64,000 bases of DNA from Paracandidimonas soli. Lineage in GTDB: Bacteria > Pseudomonadota > Gammaproteobacteria > Burkholderiales > Burkholderiaceae_B. Under the pieces are notes generated by a model. It was not told the DNA's origin and searched no databases. It was given only the letters and a program-made list of their open reading frames with translations. Shown here one piece after another: positions 25,880-34,708 of the stretch. The DNA is taken from contig NZ_SMBX01000008.1 of assembly GCF_004342005.1 (NCBI RefSeq), forward strand, positions 62,001 through 126,000. Direction: 5' to 3'. The translations under genes were made by a program, and so were the position numbers. Every line of letters begins with the position of its first letter. Position 1 is the first letter of the stretch.

Positions 25880-26866
25880 TTATTCGGGCTGGATGCCATT
25901 GTCCAGGAGAAGCCGCCGATAGAGTTCCAGGTTGTCTTTCGTCGCCTGGGCGAGCTCGTCGGGGGTCGTGCCGCGGGGCGTCATGCCGATGACGGAAAGT
26001 TGCGAAACGACCTCCTTGTCCTCCAGGGCCTGGCGCGCCGCGCGGCTCAGTTTTTCGGCGATCTCCGGACTCGTGCCTGCGGGAGCCACGATCAGGAACC
26101 AGGAGTTGAATGCAAAGCCCGGCAGGCCGCTTTCGTTGACGGTGGGGGTGTCGGGGAATTGTGGAAGACGCTCGGGGGTCGTCACGGCCAGGAGCCGCAG
26201 TTTTTCCGACTGGATCAGGCCTATCGCGGTGGCGATGCCCTGGAATCCCGCCTGGACTTCTCCCGCGGCGACAGCGACCGCTGCCGGGGTGGCGCCTTTG
26301 TAGGGGACATGCATCATCTTGATGCCGGCCTTGCTGGCGAACAGCGCCATTGCAATGTGCTGGGGACTGCCGTTGCCGCCGGAGCTGTACATCAGGCTTC
26401 CGGGTTTTGCCTTTGCTTCCTTGATCAGATCGGCGGCCGTCCTGATTTTCGAGGCTGCGGGAACGATCAGGCCCCATTCCACGGTGCCGACCAGGGATAC
26501 GGACGTGAAATCCTTGATGGGGTCCCACGGCATCTCTTTGTGGAGATGGGGCACCATCGTCAGGATGCTGTCGTTGAATCCGCCGATCGTGTAGCCATCG
26601 GGCTCTGCCTTGGCGACCCGTTCCGCGCCGATGATGCCGGATGCGCCGGGCTGGTTCTCGATGACGATGGACTGCCCCAGTGTCTGGGACATGTGCTGCG
26701 TGACGACGCGGGCCGCCTTGTCCACCGCGCTTCCTGCCGCCAAGGGAACAATCATCCGGATGGCTTTGTCCGGATAAGCCGTCTGCCCCAGTGCGGATGT
26801 CGCGGAAAAGCATGCGATTCCAAGCATCGCCATGCGCAATACAAGTTGTCTGATGGAATGCTTCAT
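25880..26866 (-). CDS. Tripartite tricarboxylate transporter substrate-binding protein (Bug/TctC family)
   Basis: A 328-residue periplasmic binding protein with a Sec signal peptide (MKHSIRQLVLRMAMLGIA, cleavage probably after SALG or GQT). The Bug-family segments IVPLAAGSAVDKAARVV, GIIGAERVAKAEPDGYTIGG, SSGGNGSPQHIAMALF and VPYKGATPAAVA are present. No membrane components are encoded nearby. It is 47 bp downstream of an Ldh-type dehydrogenase in the same direction and 28 bp before a cupin gene, suggesting uptake or sensing of the 2-hydroxy acid oxidised by that dehydrogenase. Confidence 0.92.
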   Translation of the reverse strand: MKHSIRQLVLRMAMLGIACFSATSALGQTAYPDKAIRMIVPLAAGSAVDKAARVVTQHMSQTLGQSIVIENQPGASGIIGAERVAKAEPDGYTIGGFNDSILTMVPHLHKEMPWDPIKDFTSVSLVGTVEWGLIVPAASKIRTAADLIKEAKAKPGSLMYSSGGNGSPQHIAMALFASKAGIKMMHVPYKGATPAAVAVAAGEVQAGFQGIATAIGLIQSEKLRLLAVTTPERLPQFPDTPTVNESGLPGFAFNSWFLIVAPAGTSPEIAEKLSRAARQALEDKEVVSQLSVIGMTPRGTTPDELAQATKDNLELYRRLLLDNGIQPE

Positions 26867-26913
26867 GGACTGTTGTCTCCTTTGTCTTTGTTATTGGCAG
26901 CCGGTCGATGCGT

Positions 26914-27999
26914 CTATCGGGTGTCTTCGACTCCCCGGAGAGGCTCGACCTTCAGTTCGTCCGCCAGAATGGAAAGCTCGCGGACGACGCCGCCGGAAAT
27001 GGGAATGCCGCTGCGTTGATATTCAAGGCGCCGCGCGTGGCTTTGCTCCCCGGGCAGCCAGATGCGTTCCGTGCCGGGAAGCTTTTCGCTGTTGCGGATG
27101 TCCTGAATGAGGCTGTCGATTTCGGCGGCGAACAGGGCGGGATCGCCGAATGCCGCGAGATCGATGGCCAGGATGGCCTGGCCGGTATTTGTCGGTGTCG
27201 TGTGATCCTTGTTGAAATCGACGACATCCCGCCCCATGGCGGCGCCATGCAGCCTGCCGGCGAGGATGCCGACCATGAGCGCCAGGCCATAGCCCTTATG
27301 GCCGCCGATCGGCAGCAGGAATCCTTCGTCCGCCCGGTTGGGATCGAGCAGGGGGCGGCCCTGGCGGTCGATCATCCAGCCTTCTGGCATCATTTCCCCG
27401 CGTTTTGCCTTGGCTTTCACCTTGCCGTAGGCTGCGACCGTAGTGGCCATGTCCAGCACGATGGGGGCTTCCTTGCCCGCAGGGACGCCGATCGCGATGG
27501 GATTGGTCGACAAGAGCATCTCGGCTCCGCCCCAGGGGGGCAGGTGGTTCGCATTCCCGACCGCAAAGTAGACGCCTATCATGCCGTGTTTGATCGGCAT
27601 GCCGGCGTACAGGGATGCCGGGCCCGCGTGGTTGCTGCGGCGCGTGCCGACCCAGGCCACTCCCGTCTGGCGGGCCTTTTCAATGGCAAGCTCCGCGGCA
27701 TATGAAACGGCCAGATGGCCCATGGCGTTGTCGCCGTCGACCACGGCCATTGCCGCCCGCTCCCGCACGACTTTGATATCGGGTTTCGTATTGATGCCGC
27801 CGGCGCGGATCCGCTTCACATACTGAGGCAGCCGGATGACGCCGTGCCCGTCCGATCCCTGCAGGTCCGCCCGCGCCATCAGGGTGGCGACCTTGTCGGC
27901 ATCGTCGCCGGGAAGGCCTGCCTGGACCAGGATGTTCCGGATGAAGCATTTCAGCTCTTCGAATGAGACCAATGCCGAATTGTTATTTCTTGTCTTCAT
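26914..27999 (-). CDS. Ldh-family NAD(P)-dependent oxidoreductase (malate/L-lactate/ureidoglycolate dehydrogenase type)
   Basis: A 361-residue enzyme of the type-2 malate/L-lactate dehydrogenase family, which is unrelated to classical LDH. Typical segments are SDGHGVIRLPQYVKRIRAG, VGTRRSNHAGPASLYAGM (catalytic His in SNHAG), STNPIAIGVPAGK and GGHKGYGLALMVGILAG. It oxidises a 2-hydroxy acid or reduces the 2-oxo acid. It opens an operon with a Bug binding protein and a cupin, and is divergent from a LysR gene with three inverted repeats between them. Confidence 0.9.
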   Translation of the reverse strand: MKTRNNNSALVSFEELKCFIRNILVQAGLPGDDADKVATLMARADLQGSDGHGVIRLPQYVKRIRAGGINTKPDIKVVRERAAMAVVDGDNAMGHLAVSYAAELAIEKARQTGVAWVGTRRSNHAGPASLYAGMPIKHGMIGVYFAVGNANHLPPWGGAEMLLSTNPIAIGVPAGKEAPIVLDMATTVAAYGKVKAKAKRGEMMPEGWMIDRQGRPLLDPNRADEGFLLPIGGHKGYGLALMVGILAGRLHGAAMGRDVVDFNKDHTTPTNTGQAILAIDLAAFGDPALFAAEIDSLIQDIRNSEKLPGTERIWLPGEQSHARRLEYQRSGIPISGGVVRELSILADELKVEPLRGVEDTR

Positions 28000-28043
28000 T
28001 GAACACCTGCATGTCTACGCTTGCGTCAAGTCTACTCAAGAGG

Positions 28044-28093
28044 ATTGGGTGTGACCAATGCTATATTTGCCTGCAGGCATATCAAAATGATAT
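28044..28093. promoter_or_regulatory. Cluster of inverted repeats between Ldh and LysR genes
   Basis: Three symmetric sequences occur in 50 bp of a divergent promoter. The first is ATTGG-N6-CCAAT (28044-28059). The second is the 12-bp palindrome TGCCTGCAGGCA (28068-28079). The third is ATATCA-N3-TGATAT (28079-28093). They end 15 bp before the LysR start and are the obvious candidates for binding sites of that regulator. Confidence 0.5.
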
Positions 28094-28108
28094 GGATTGG
28101 AGACATCG

Positions 28109-29014
28109 ATGAATCTGCGTGCCTTGCGCTATTTCGTGGCTATCGCCGATGCGGGGAGCATTACCGCCGCGGCGGATATCGTTTCCGTCGCCCAGCCGGC
28201 CTTGAGCCGCCAGTTGAGAGAGCTCGAAGCGGAAATGGGAGTTGCGCTGCTGGTGCGCGGCGCCAGGGGAGTGCGGCTGACGCCCGATGGCGTGGCATTT
28301 TATGAGTCGGCGGTAAGGATCCTGAGCGAGGCCGCGCGCGTCCGGCAACGACTGTCCATGCGTCCCAATACCCGCCTGAGGCAGGTCACGCTCGGCGTTT
28401 CTCCCACGCTGGCCGGCCTGCTGCTTCCGGGGCTCATGGGAAATTGCCTGTCGTCGGAAATGGACCTGCAGCTAAAGGCGCGCGAGGGTTTTACGCCCGA
28501 GCTCATCACCTGGACGGAAAAGGGGATGGCGGACCTGGCCATTCTCACGAACCCGGAACCGACGAGAAGCCTGAGCTTCCACCTGCTGCTGGGCGAGCCG
28601 TTTGCATTGGTCAGCAATGCCAGGCTTGGGCTGGATCCAGTCGTCCCGCTCGCCCAATTGCCGCGGATTCCCGTACTGATCACCAGTCTTCACAGGCGGC
28701 TGGTCGAGCGCCAGATCACGCCGCTGCAGGGACAATTGAACGTCAGGGCGGAGATCGATTCCGTCGATGCGGTGCGCGAAATGGTGATTTCGGACAGTTG
28801 GGCCACCATCATGCCGATTTCGGTATTCAGGGGAAGGTATGCGCACCCTGACGTGAGGATTTCCCAGGTTTCGGGGGTTCAGCTCAGCCGCCAGCTGGTG
28901 CTGGCAAAGCGCGTCGAGAAAGATGAGGCCCGCGAGCTGGAGCTCGTGCAAAACCTGGTTCAGGCCGAGCTGGATCGTCTGGTACGCAACCGGACGTTTT
29001 CTTTCCCGGTATAG
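28109..29014 (+). CDS. LysR-family transcriptional regulator
   Basis: A 301-residue LysR protein. The helix-turn-helix lies in residues 1-60 (MNLRALRYFVAIADAGSITA, then AQPALSRQLRELEAE), the style of the Cbl/NAC-like branch. The effector domain starts at about residue 92 (VTLGVSPTLAGLLLPGLM). The start at 28109 follows TTGGAGACATCG; a start 12 bp earlier is possible but lacks spacing. It is divergent from the Ldh/Bug/cupin operon, which it most likely controls. It is convergent with serB, with 1 bp between stops. Confidence 0.9.
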   Translation: MNLRALRYFVAIADAGSITAAADIVSVAQPALSRQLRELEAEMGVALLVRGARGVRLTPDGVAFYESAVRILSEAARVRQRLSMRPNTRLRQVTLGVSPTLAGLLLPGLMGNCLSSEMDLQLKAREGFTPELITWTEKGMADLAILTNPEPTRSLSFHLLLGEPFALVSNARLGLDPVVPLAQLPRIPVLITSLHRRLVERQITPLQGQLNVRAEIDSVDAVREMVISDSWATIMPISVFRGRYAHPDVRISQVSGVQLSRQLVLAKRVEKDEARELELVQNLVQAELDRLVRNRTFSFPV

Positions 29015-29015
29015 G

Positions 29016-29747
29016 TCAGGCCCGCGCGAACAGTTCCAGCAGCCGGTCCAGGCCGCCCTCGTCTATGGCGACGCGCGCTTCGGCGCGCAGCACGGGTTTG
29101 CCGTGGAAGGCCACTGGCAGGCCGGCGGTGCGTATCATGGGCAAATCGTTGGCGCCGTCGCCGACGGCGATGGCCTGCTCCGGGCCGATGCCCATCTGCG
29201 CGCAGGTTTCCAGTACCTTCTGCCGCTTTCCTTCTCCGTCGAAGCAATCGCCCCAGGGTTGCGGGAGCAGCTTCCCGGTCAGGCGGCCATCGGCGATTTC
29301 CAGTACGTTGGCGCGCAGGTCGTCCAGTTGCAGCCGGGTCTTCAGTTTTTCCGCGAACCATGTGAAGCCGCTGGTGACCAGGATGCAGCGCAGGCCGGCG
29401 GCCTTGCAGGCCTGGATCAGTGTTTCCGCACCCGGCGTCGGGCGTATGCGTTCGCGCCAGACGGTCTCCAGCACGGATTCTGGAACGCCCGCGAGCATGC
29501 CGACGCGCTTGCGCAGGTTCTGCGCGTAATCGCCGCCTTCGCCGCGCATGGCGGCCGCCGTCATGGCCGCCATGGATGTGCGCAGCCCTGCGCACTCTGC
29601 AATCTCGTCCATGGATTCGACGGTGATCAGGGTGGCGTCCATGTCGAATGCGATCAGCCTGTAGTCGGCCAGATTCAGCGGAAGGGCCAGGCCGCGCGCC
29701 TGCAGGCCCGGCGCGACGGTTTGCAGCGTAGACGAAAGTGGGTTCAT
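29016..29747 (-). CDS. serB: Phosphoserine phosphatase (HAD-IB family)
   Basis: This enzyme hydrolyses O-phosphoserine to serine in the last step of serine biosynthesis. The product is 243 residues. The nucleophile motif is IAFDMDATLITVE (DxDxT) near residue 32. HAD motif II is ILVTSGFTWF and motif IV is AVGDGANDLPM. The E-S-M-D-E-I-A-E segment after the first motif is characteristic of SerB. It lacks an N-terminal ACT domain, so it is the short form. The start at 29747 overlaps the stop of an upstream LysR gene by 4 bp, an unusual coupling for a biosynthetic gene. Confidence 0.9.
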   Translation of the reverse strand: MNPLSSTLQTVAPGLQARGLALPLNLADYRLIAFDMDATLITVESMDEIAECAGLRTSMAAMTAAAMRGEGGDYAQNLRKRVGMLAGVPESVLETVWRERIRPTPGAETLIQACKAAGLRCILVTSGFTWFAEKLKTRLQLDDLRANVLEIADGRLTGKLLPQPWGDCFDGEGKRQKVLETCAQMGIGPEQAIAVGDGANDLPMIRTAGLPVAFHGKPVLRAEARVAIDEGGLDRLLELFARA

Positions 29748-30679
29748 GATCGATGTCCGGAACGAGAATGGGTCAAAAGAAAATCGGAGGGATGGCCGGC
29801 ATTGCCCTGGGTGGCCATCCATTCGACGAAGCGCTGGATCGGCTCGGTGATTGCGCTGTCGGTCCTGTAGATGGCGTAAAGCCCGGTATTGGGCAGCAAC
29901 GGTTCTGCGAAGACGGGGCACAGTCTGCCGGTCTGCATGTCTTCCTCGAGCAGGCTCCATGGCGACAGGGCCAGTCCGAACTCATTGCTGGCGGCCTGTA
30001 TGCACAGCAATTGATGATCGAAGGTGGCGCCGGGCAATGCGGACGGGGCGTCCACGCCTGCCAGCGTCAGCCATTGCTGCCAGTCTCCCGTCTGGCCGGA
30101 AACTTTCAGCAGGGGATGCGCGATGCAGTCCATCGGCGAGCGTATCCGGTGGCGCTGCAGGAAGCGGGGGGCGGCCACGACCACGCAGAAATCTTCCTGG
30201 AATTTCAGGCAGGTATGCCCCGGCCATTGGGCGGGGGTGTCCCGGATGACGATGTCGGCCGTATTCAGGCTGCGATCCATGGATCTCTGGTCCAGCGTGG
30301 ACAGTTCGATATCGACATCCGAGTGCGCTTGCTGGAAGGCGGGCAGCTTGGGGATCAGCCATTTCATGGCCAGCGACGGCGTGGCGCAGACTCTCAGCGA
30401 GGGCCGATGCGCGGGGCGAAGCTCGGCGGCGGCGGATTCGATGCGCAGCAGGCAGGCCTGGATCTCGTCGTAGAAAGCGCGTGCCTGCGGCAGCAGGGTG
30501 ACGCCGCGCGCTTCGCGCGTGAACAGGGGCTGGCCAAAGTAGTCTTCGAGACTGCGGATCTGCTGGCTGACGGCGCTATGGGTGATGTGCAGCTCTTCTG
30601 CGGCCAGCGTCAGGCTGCAGTGGCGAGCGGCTGCCTCGAATACCCGCAATGCCCGCAGAGGGGGCAAGTTGCGCGCCAT
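29744..30679 (-). CDS. LysR-family transcriptional regulator (GcvA-like)
   Basis: A 311-residue regulator beginning MARNLPPLRALRVFEAAARH, typical of the GcvA branch. The helix-turn-helix contains LHITHSAVSQQIRSLEDYFG and the effector domain starts near residue 92. The start at 30679 has AGGAGACAGCT before it; the reading from 30760 has no ribosome site. The stop overlaps the serB start (ATGA), and the gene is divergent from an ABC importer operon at 30900. It may regulate either serB or the importer. Confidence 0.9.
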   Translation of the reverse strand: MARNLPPLRALRVFEAAARHCSLTLAAEELHITHSAVSQQIRSLEDYFGQPLFTREARGVTLLPQARAFYDEIQACLLRIESAAAELRPAHRPSLRVCATPSLAMKWLIPKLPAFQQAHSDVDIELSTLDQRSMDRSLNTADIVIRDTPAQWPGHTCLKFQEDFCVVVAAPRFLQRHRIRSPMDCIAHPLLKVSGQTGDWQQWLTLAGVDAPSALPGATFDHQLLCIQAASNEFGLALSPWSLLEEDMQTGRLCPVFAEPLLPNTGLYAIYRTDSAITEPIQRFVEWMATQGNAGHPSDFLLTHSRSGHRS

Positions 30680-30899
30680 AGCTGTCTCCTCTCGGTATTG
30701 GCTGGGCCTGTTTTTATCGATATGTCTGGCGCGCCGGGGTCCCCGCAAGCTCGGCGCCAAGAGACGGACCCGGCCTATTCTAGAAGATAAGCCCCTGGCC
30801 AGCTAACAGAAATACTAACAGCAGGCCTTAGCAAGTCGCGCTGGTGGATCGGTATGCCGATTCCTATACTGCACGCAAGAACAAGGAGGAGATAAGGTC

Positions 30900-31979
30900 A
30901 TGGCATCGATCACCATAGACGGAGTAGCCAAAACTTTCGGCGCTCAGAAAGTCTTGCATGATCTTTCGCTGCATGTGCCGGATGGCGCTTTCTATACGCT
31001 GCTGGGTCCTAGCGGCTGCGGGAAGACGACATTGCTGCGCTGCATCGCGGGTTTCTATACGCCGGACTCCGGGCGGCTGCTGTTCGACAATGACGATGTG
31101 ACGCAAGTGCCGGCCTACCGGCGGGATATCGGCATCGTGTTCCAGGACTATGCCCTGTTTCCCGACAAGACGGCATTCGACAACGTGGCCTATGGCTTGC
31201 GCGCGCGCGGCGTGGGCCGGCAGGAACTGAAGCGGCGCGTCGAAGAGGCGCTGGACAACGTGGGGCTGCTGGCTCTGGCTGATCGCTACCCGGCGCAGAT
31301 GAGCGGCGGCCAGCGGCAGCGCGTGGCGCTGGCACGGGCGCTGGTGATACGTCCGCGCGTACTGCTCATGGACGAGCCGCTGTCCAATCTGGACGCCAAG
31401 ATGCGCCTGCAGATGCGCAATGTCATTCTCGACCTGGTGCGCGAAGCGCAGATCACGACGGTGTTCGTTACGCACGACCAGGAAGAGGCCCTGGCCATGT
31501 CCGATCAAGTGGCGCTCATGGACCAGGGATCGATCGCCCAGCTTGGATCGCCGGAGGAACTGTACGGCTTGCCGGCCAATGCCTACGTGGCGGATTTCAT
31601 CGGGTCCGCCAATATCATTCCCGTGCAGTCCATTCGCCTGGACGAAGCGGATGGCCAGGCGGGCGTGCTGCATTACCGTATCGGCGAATATGTATTCGAA
31701 GGCCTGCGGGGCAGCGCCGACCTGAAAGACAGCGGCCTGCTGATCGCGCGCCCCGAAGATCTGTCGCTGATCGCCGCGACGCCTTATATGCCGAACTCGA
31801 TGCCGGGCGAAGTACTGCGCCGCCAGTATCTGGGGTTCAAGACGGTCTACAGCATACGTCTGGCGGATGCCTCTGAAATACGCGTGGAACTGCATGCAGG
31901 CAATATGGTGGGAAGCTTCCAGCCCGGCGATCGCGTGCAGGTTCTGGTTCCAGTGGACAGCCGCGTCGTTGCGGCCTGA
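30900..31979 (+). CDS. ABC transporter ATP-binding protein (PotA/FbpC-like importer ATPase)
   Basis: A 359-residue cytosolic ATPase. The Walker A is GPSGCGKTT (~residue 38), the Q-loop is FQDYALFPDKTA, the signature is MSGGQRQRVALARAL, the Walker B is LLMDEPLSNLDAK and the H-loop is VFVTHDQEEA. A C-terminal TOBE-like domain (~245-359) is typical of iron(III), spermidine and phosphonate importers. First gene of a three-gene operon (ATPase, fused permease, binding protein) with a strong RBS (AAGGAGGAG). Confidence 0.93.
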   Translation: MASITIDGVAKTFGAQKVLHDLSLHVPDGAFYTLLGPSGCGKTTLLRCIAGFYTPDSGRLLFDNDDVTQVPAYRRDIGIVFQDYALFPDKTAFDNVAYGLRARGVGRQELKRRVEEALDNVGLLALADRYPAQMSGGQRQRVALARALVIRPRVLLMDEPLSNLDAKMRLQMRNVILDLVREAQITTVFVTHDQEEALAMSDQVALMDQGSIAQLGSPEELYGLPANAYVADFIGSANIIPVQSIRLDEADGQAGVLHYRIGEYVFEGLRGSADLKDSGLLIARPEDLSLIAATPYMPNSMPGEVLRRQYLGFKTVYSIRLADASEIRVELHAGNMVGSFQPGDRVQVLVPVDSRVVAA

Positions 31980-31994
31980 TCGGGGAGGCATGCC

Positions 31995-33641
31995 ATGAAG
32001 ATCGAATGGTGGCCATGGGGCCTGCTGACGCTGTTCTGCATTGCGCTGCTGCTGTTTTTCGTCGCCTATCCTTTGAGCGTATTGTTCGGCAACAGCGTGA
32101 CGGATACCGACGGCACAGTGTCGCTGCAGGCGTTTTCGATGCTGCTGCAGGACAGCAAGTACCTGACGGCATTCCGCAATACGCTGATTCTCGGCGTGGT
32201 CGTCACGTGCTGCACGATACTGATAGGCGTGCCGTTCGCCTACCTGGTCGCGCGCTACGACTTCCCGCTCAAGTCCCTGGTATCGATCCTGCCGGTGCTG
32301 ACGATCGTGATCCCGGAGGTCATCGTCAGCCAGTCCTGGCTGCTGGTGCTGGGCAATAACGGGGTGGTCACCAACTTCTTCGCGGACATGGGCATTTACC
32401 TGCCGTCGTTCTACGGCTGGACGGGCATGATATTTTCCATGACGCTGGTGTACTACACCTTCATCTACCTGGGCGTGCTGGCTGCCTTGCGCGGGTTCGA
32501 CGGGCAACTGGAGGAGGCCGGCCTGAGCCTGGGAACGCCGCCCGGTCTGACCCGGCTGCGCGTGCTCGTGCCGGTCATCATGCCTGCCGTTCTGGTCAAC
32601 GCCCTTGTGGTGTTCACGCTGGTGGTGGGGAACTTTGCGATTTCCATCATGCTGGGCAGCCAGGTGCCGCTGCTGTCGGTCATGATCTACGACACCTTCG
32701 TCAGCGAGATGGGCAGCAACCCCATGCTGCAGAGCGCCATGTCCGTGACGGTGATCGGACTGATGGCGTTCGTGCTGTTCTTCCAGAAGCGGGTGATTGA
32801 ACGCAAGGTCTACACCATGGTGCAGGGCCGGGCGCCCGGAGTCGAGCGCGTGCGTTCGTGGAAGGCGCTGCTGTTCGCCGGAGGCGTCGGACTGATCGTA
32901 GTACTGTCGCTGCTGCCGCTTGCCATGGTGTTCATCGGCGCATTCACCAAGACCAAGGGCCCCGTCATGCATTGGGGGCAGTGGTCGATGGACAATATCC
33001 TGCAGGCGATCCAGATTGCGCCGCAGCCTATTCTGAACTCGCTGAAATTCGCTTCAATGGCCATGGTGATCGGCGTGAGCTTCGCGGTGCTGGCGAGCTA
33101 TCTCGTCATCAAGAAACGCACGGCAATGACGCAGTTCCTGGACTATCTGGTCGTGCTGCCGCTGACGATCTCGGGCACCATCCTGGGTATTGCTCTGGTG
33201 CAGACATTCAATACCGGCTGGCTGGTGCTGGCGGGCACGTCCGCCATCATGGTGCTGTGCGGAACCGTGCGCAGGCTGCCGTTCGCCATGCGCAATGCAT
33301 CGTCCATGCTCTACAACATTCCCGATTCCATCGAAGAAGCGTCCGTCAGCCTGGGCGTGTCTCCGATGAAAAGCTTCTTCAAGGTGATCCTGCCGGTGGT
33401 AAAGGCATCGATCGCATCGTCGGCCATCCTGATGTGGCTGACAACCGTATCCGAACTTTCCGCGTCTGTCGTAGCGTACAGCGGAGGGTTGGAAACCATG
33501 CCTATTGCGATTTTCCGCCAGGTCGACTCTGGCCGCCTGGGCATGGCTTCGGCGTATGGCGCGGCGCTGGTCACCGTCATATTGCTGCCGATCATCATTT
33601 CGGTGAAAGCCTTCAAAATCAATCTTTTCTCGGGCAAGTAG
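31995..33641 (+). CDS. ABC transporter permease, fused two-domain (FbpB/ThiP-like)
   Basis: A 548-residue inner-membrane protein with about 12 helices in two homologous BPD permease domains (~residues 55-265 and ~340-540). Each has an EAA-type loop contacting the ATPase: EEAGLSLGTPPGLTRLRVLV in the first half and EEASVSLGVSPMKSFFKVIL in the second. Fused permeases of this kind serve iron(III), thiamine or phosphonate importers. The gene starts 16 bp after the ATPase gene and the binding-protein gene follows 20 bp later. Confidence 0.93.
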   Translation: MKIEWWPWGLLTLFCIALLLFFVAYPLSVLFGNSVTDTDGTVSLQAFSMLLQDSKYLTAFRNTLILGVVVTCCTILIGVPFAYLVARYDFPLKSLVSILPVLTIVIPEVIVSQSWLLVLGNNGVVTNFFADMGIYLPSFYGWTGMIFSMTLVYYTFIYLGVLAALRGFDGQLEEAGLSLGTPPGLTRLRVLVPVIMPAVLVNALVVFTLVVGNFAISIMLGSQVPLLSVMIYDTFVSEMGSNPMLQSAMSVTVIGLMAFVLFFQKRVIERKVYTMVQGRAPGVERVRSWKALLFAGGVGLIVVLSLLPLAMVFIGAFTKTKGPVMHWGQWSMDNILQAIQIAPQPILNSLKFASMAMVIGVSFAVLASYLVIKKRTAMTQFLDYLVVLPLTISGTILGIALVQTFNTGWLVLAGTSAIMVLCGTVRRLPFAMRNASSMLYNIPDSIEEASVSLGVSPMKSFFKVILPVVKASIASSAILMWLTTVSELSASVVAYSGGLETMPIAIFRQVDSGRLGMASAYGAALVTVILLPIIISVKAFKINLFSGK

Positions 33642-33660
33642 CCTTCCACAGGAGGATGTC

Positions 33661-34644
33661 ATGCAAAACAAGAAATTTCTGAAAGCGACGCTGCTGTCCA
33701 TGGCGCTGACCCTGGGAGCGGCCCAGGCGGAGACCGTGGTCCTGTATTCGTCCAACAATCCGGAAACGATCCAGGCGGCGGTGGACGTGGTCAAGCAGAA
33801 GACGCCCGGCCTCGACGTGCAGACGGTGACCGGCGGCACGGGCACGATGATGAAGCGCATCGAGGCCGAGGCCGCGAATCCACGCGGCGATCTTTTCTGG
33901 AGCGGCGGCTTTGGCACGCTGGGTTCCTACAGCAGCCAGCTGCAGCCGTACACGCCCGATGGGCTGGATGCGATCCCCGAGCGCTTCCGCGGCCCGGACA
34001 ATCTGTGGGTCGGCACCAATGTGCACCTGATGGTGATCATGGTGAACAAGCGCCAGTTGCGCGGCCTGCCTGAGCCCACGACCTGGTCCGATCTGATGAA
34101 GCCCGAATGGAAAGGCAAGTTCGCCATTACCGATCCGGCCAAGAGCGGTACGACCTATCTGCTCGTATACGGGTTGTACAAGCAGTTCGGCCAGGAAGGG
34201 CTGGACAAGATCGCGGCCAATGCTGTGGTCACGGGTTCTTCGGGCACGACCTACAAGGGCGTGGGCAACGGCGAGTATGCCGCGGGCCTGACGCTGGAGT
34301 ATGCGGCCTATGAGTACGTGGCCGGTGGCCAGAAGGAAATCAAGCTGGTCTATCCGACCGAGGGCAGCTACCTGGCTCCCGAAGGCATGTTCATCATCAA
34401 GGGTGCGAAGAACCTGGAGGCGGCCAAGAAGCTGTACGACGGCCTGATGAGCAAGGAGGTCCAGGAGGCCCTGCTGGTCAAGAATTTCCGCCGCCCGGTG
34501 CGCGAGGACATCGATGTGTCGGCGCTGACGGATCTGCCTGCCATGAAGGACGTCAAGGTGTACGAATTCGACCAGGGCGAAGCTGCGGCCGACTACGAGA
34601 AGGTCGTGGCCGCCTGGAACGAGGCGGTCGCCAAGGGCAAGTAA
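33661..34644 (+). CDS. ABC transporter substrate-binding protein (FbpA / 2-aminoethylphosphonate-like family)
   Basis: A 327-residue periplasmic binding protein with a Sec signal peptide (MQNKKFLKATLLSMALTLG, cleavage likely after AQA). The fold is the iron(III)/AEP-binding class: VVLYSSNNPE at the mature N-terminus, GGTGTMMKRIEAEA, then DLFWSGGFGTL and EGSYLAPEGMFIIKGAKN. I do not see the adjacent tyrosine pair expected of a classical FbpA iron site, so the ligand may be a phosphonate or another anion. It is the last gene of the operon and is followed by a UUCG-loop terminator. Confidence 0.9.
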   Translation: MQNKKFLKATLLSMALTLGAAQAETVVLYSSNNPETIQAAVDVVKQKTPGLDVQTVTGGTGTMMKRIEAEAANPRGDLFWSGGFGTLGSYSSQLQPYTPDGLDAIPERFRGPDNLWVGTNVHLMVIMVNKRQLRGLPEPTTWSDLMKPEWKGKFAITDPAKSGTTYLLVYGLYKQFGQEGLDKIAANAVVTGSSGTTYKGVGNGEYAAGLTLEYAAYEYVAGGQKEIKLVYPTEGSYLAPEGMFIIKGAKNLEAAKKLYDGLMSKEVQEALLVKNFRRPVREDIDVSALTDLPAMKDVKVYEFDQGEAAADYEKVVAAWNEAVAKGK

Positions 34645-34670
34645 TGCCTGCGTGAGCCGGTTTTCTGCGC

Positions 34671-34699
34671 AAGCCCTGGTCTTCGGACCAGGGCTTTTC
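34671..34699 (+). terminator. Rho-independent terminator with TTCG tetraloop
   Basis: A perfect 11-bp stem, AAGCCCTGGTC (34671-34681) and GACCAGGGCTT (34686-34696), is closed by a TTCG loop and runs into TTC. It is 26 bp after the ABC operon and before the convergent ackA stop at 34709. Confidence 0.88.
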
Positions 34700-34708
34700 A
34701 TTGCCTGG

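Noticed and set aside
30864-32972. A 702-codon minus-strand open frame opposite the ABC operon
   Set aside because: Antisense to two textbook ABC genes; composition typical of shadow frames.
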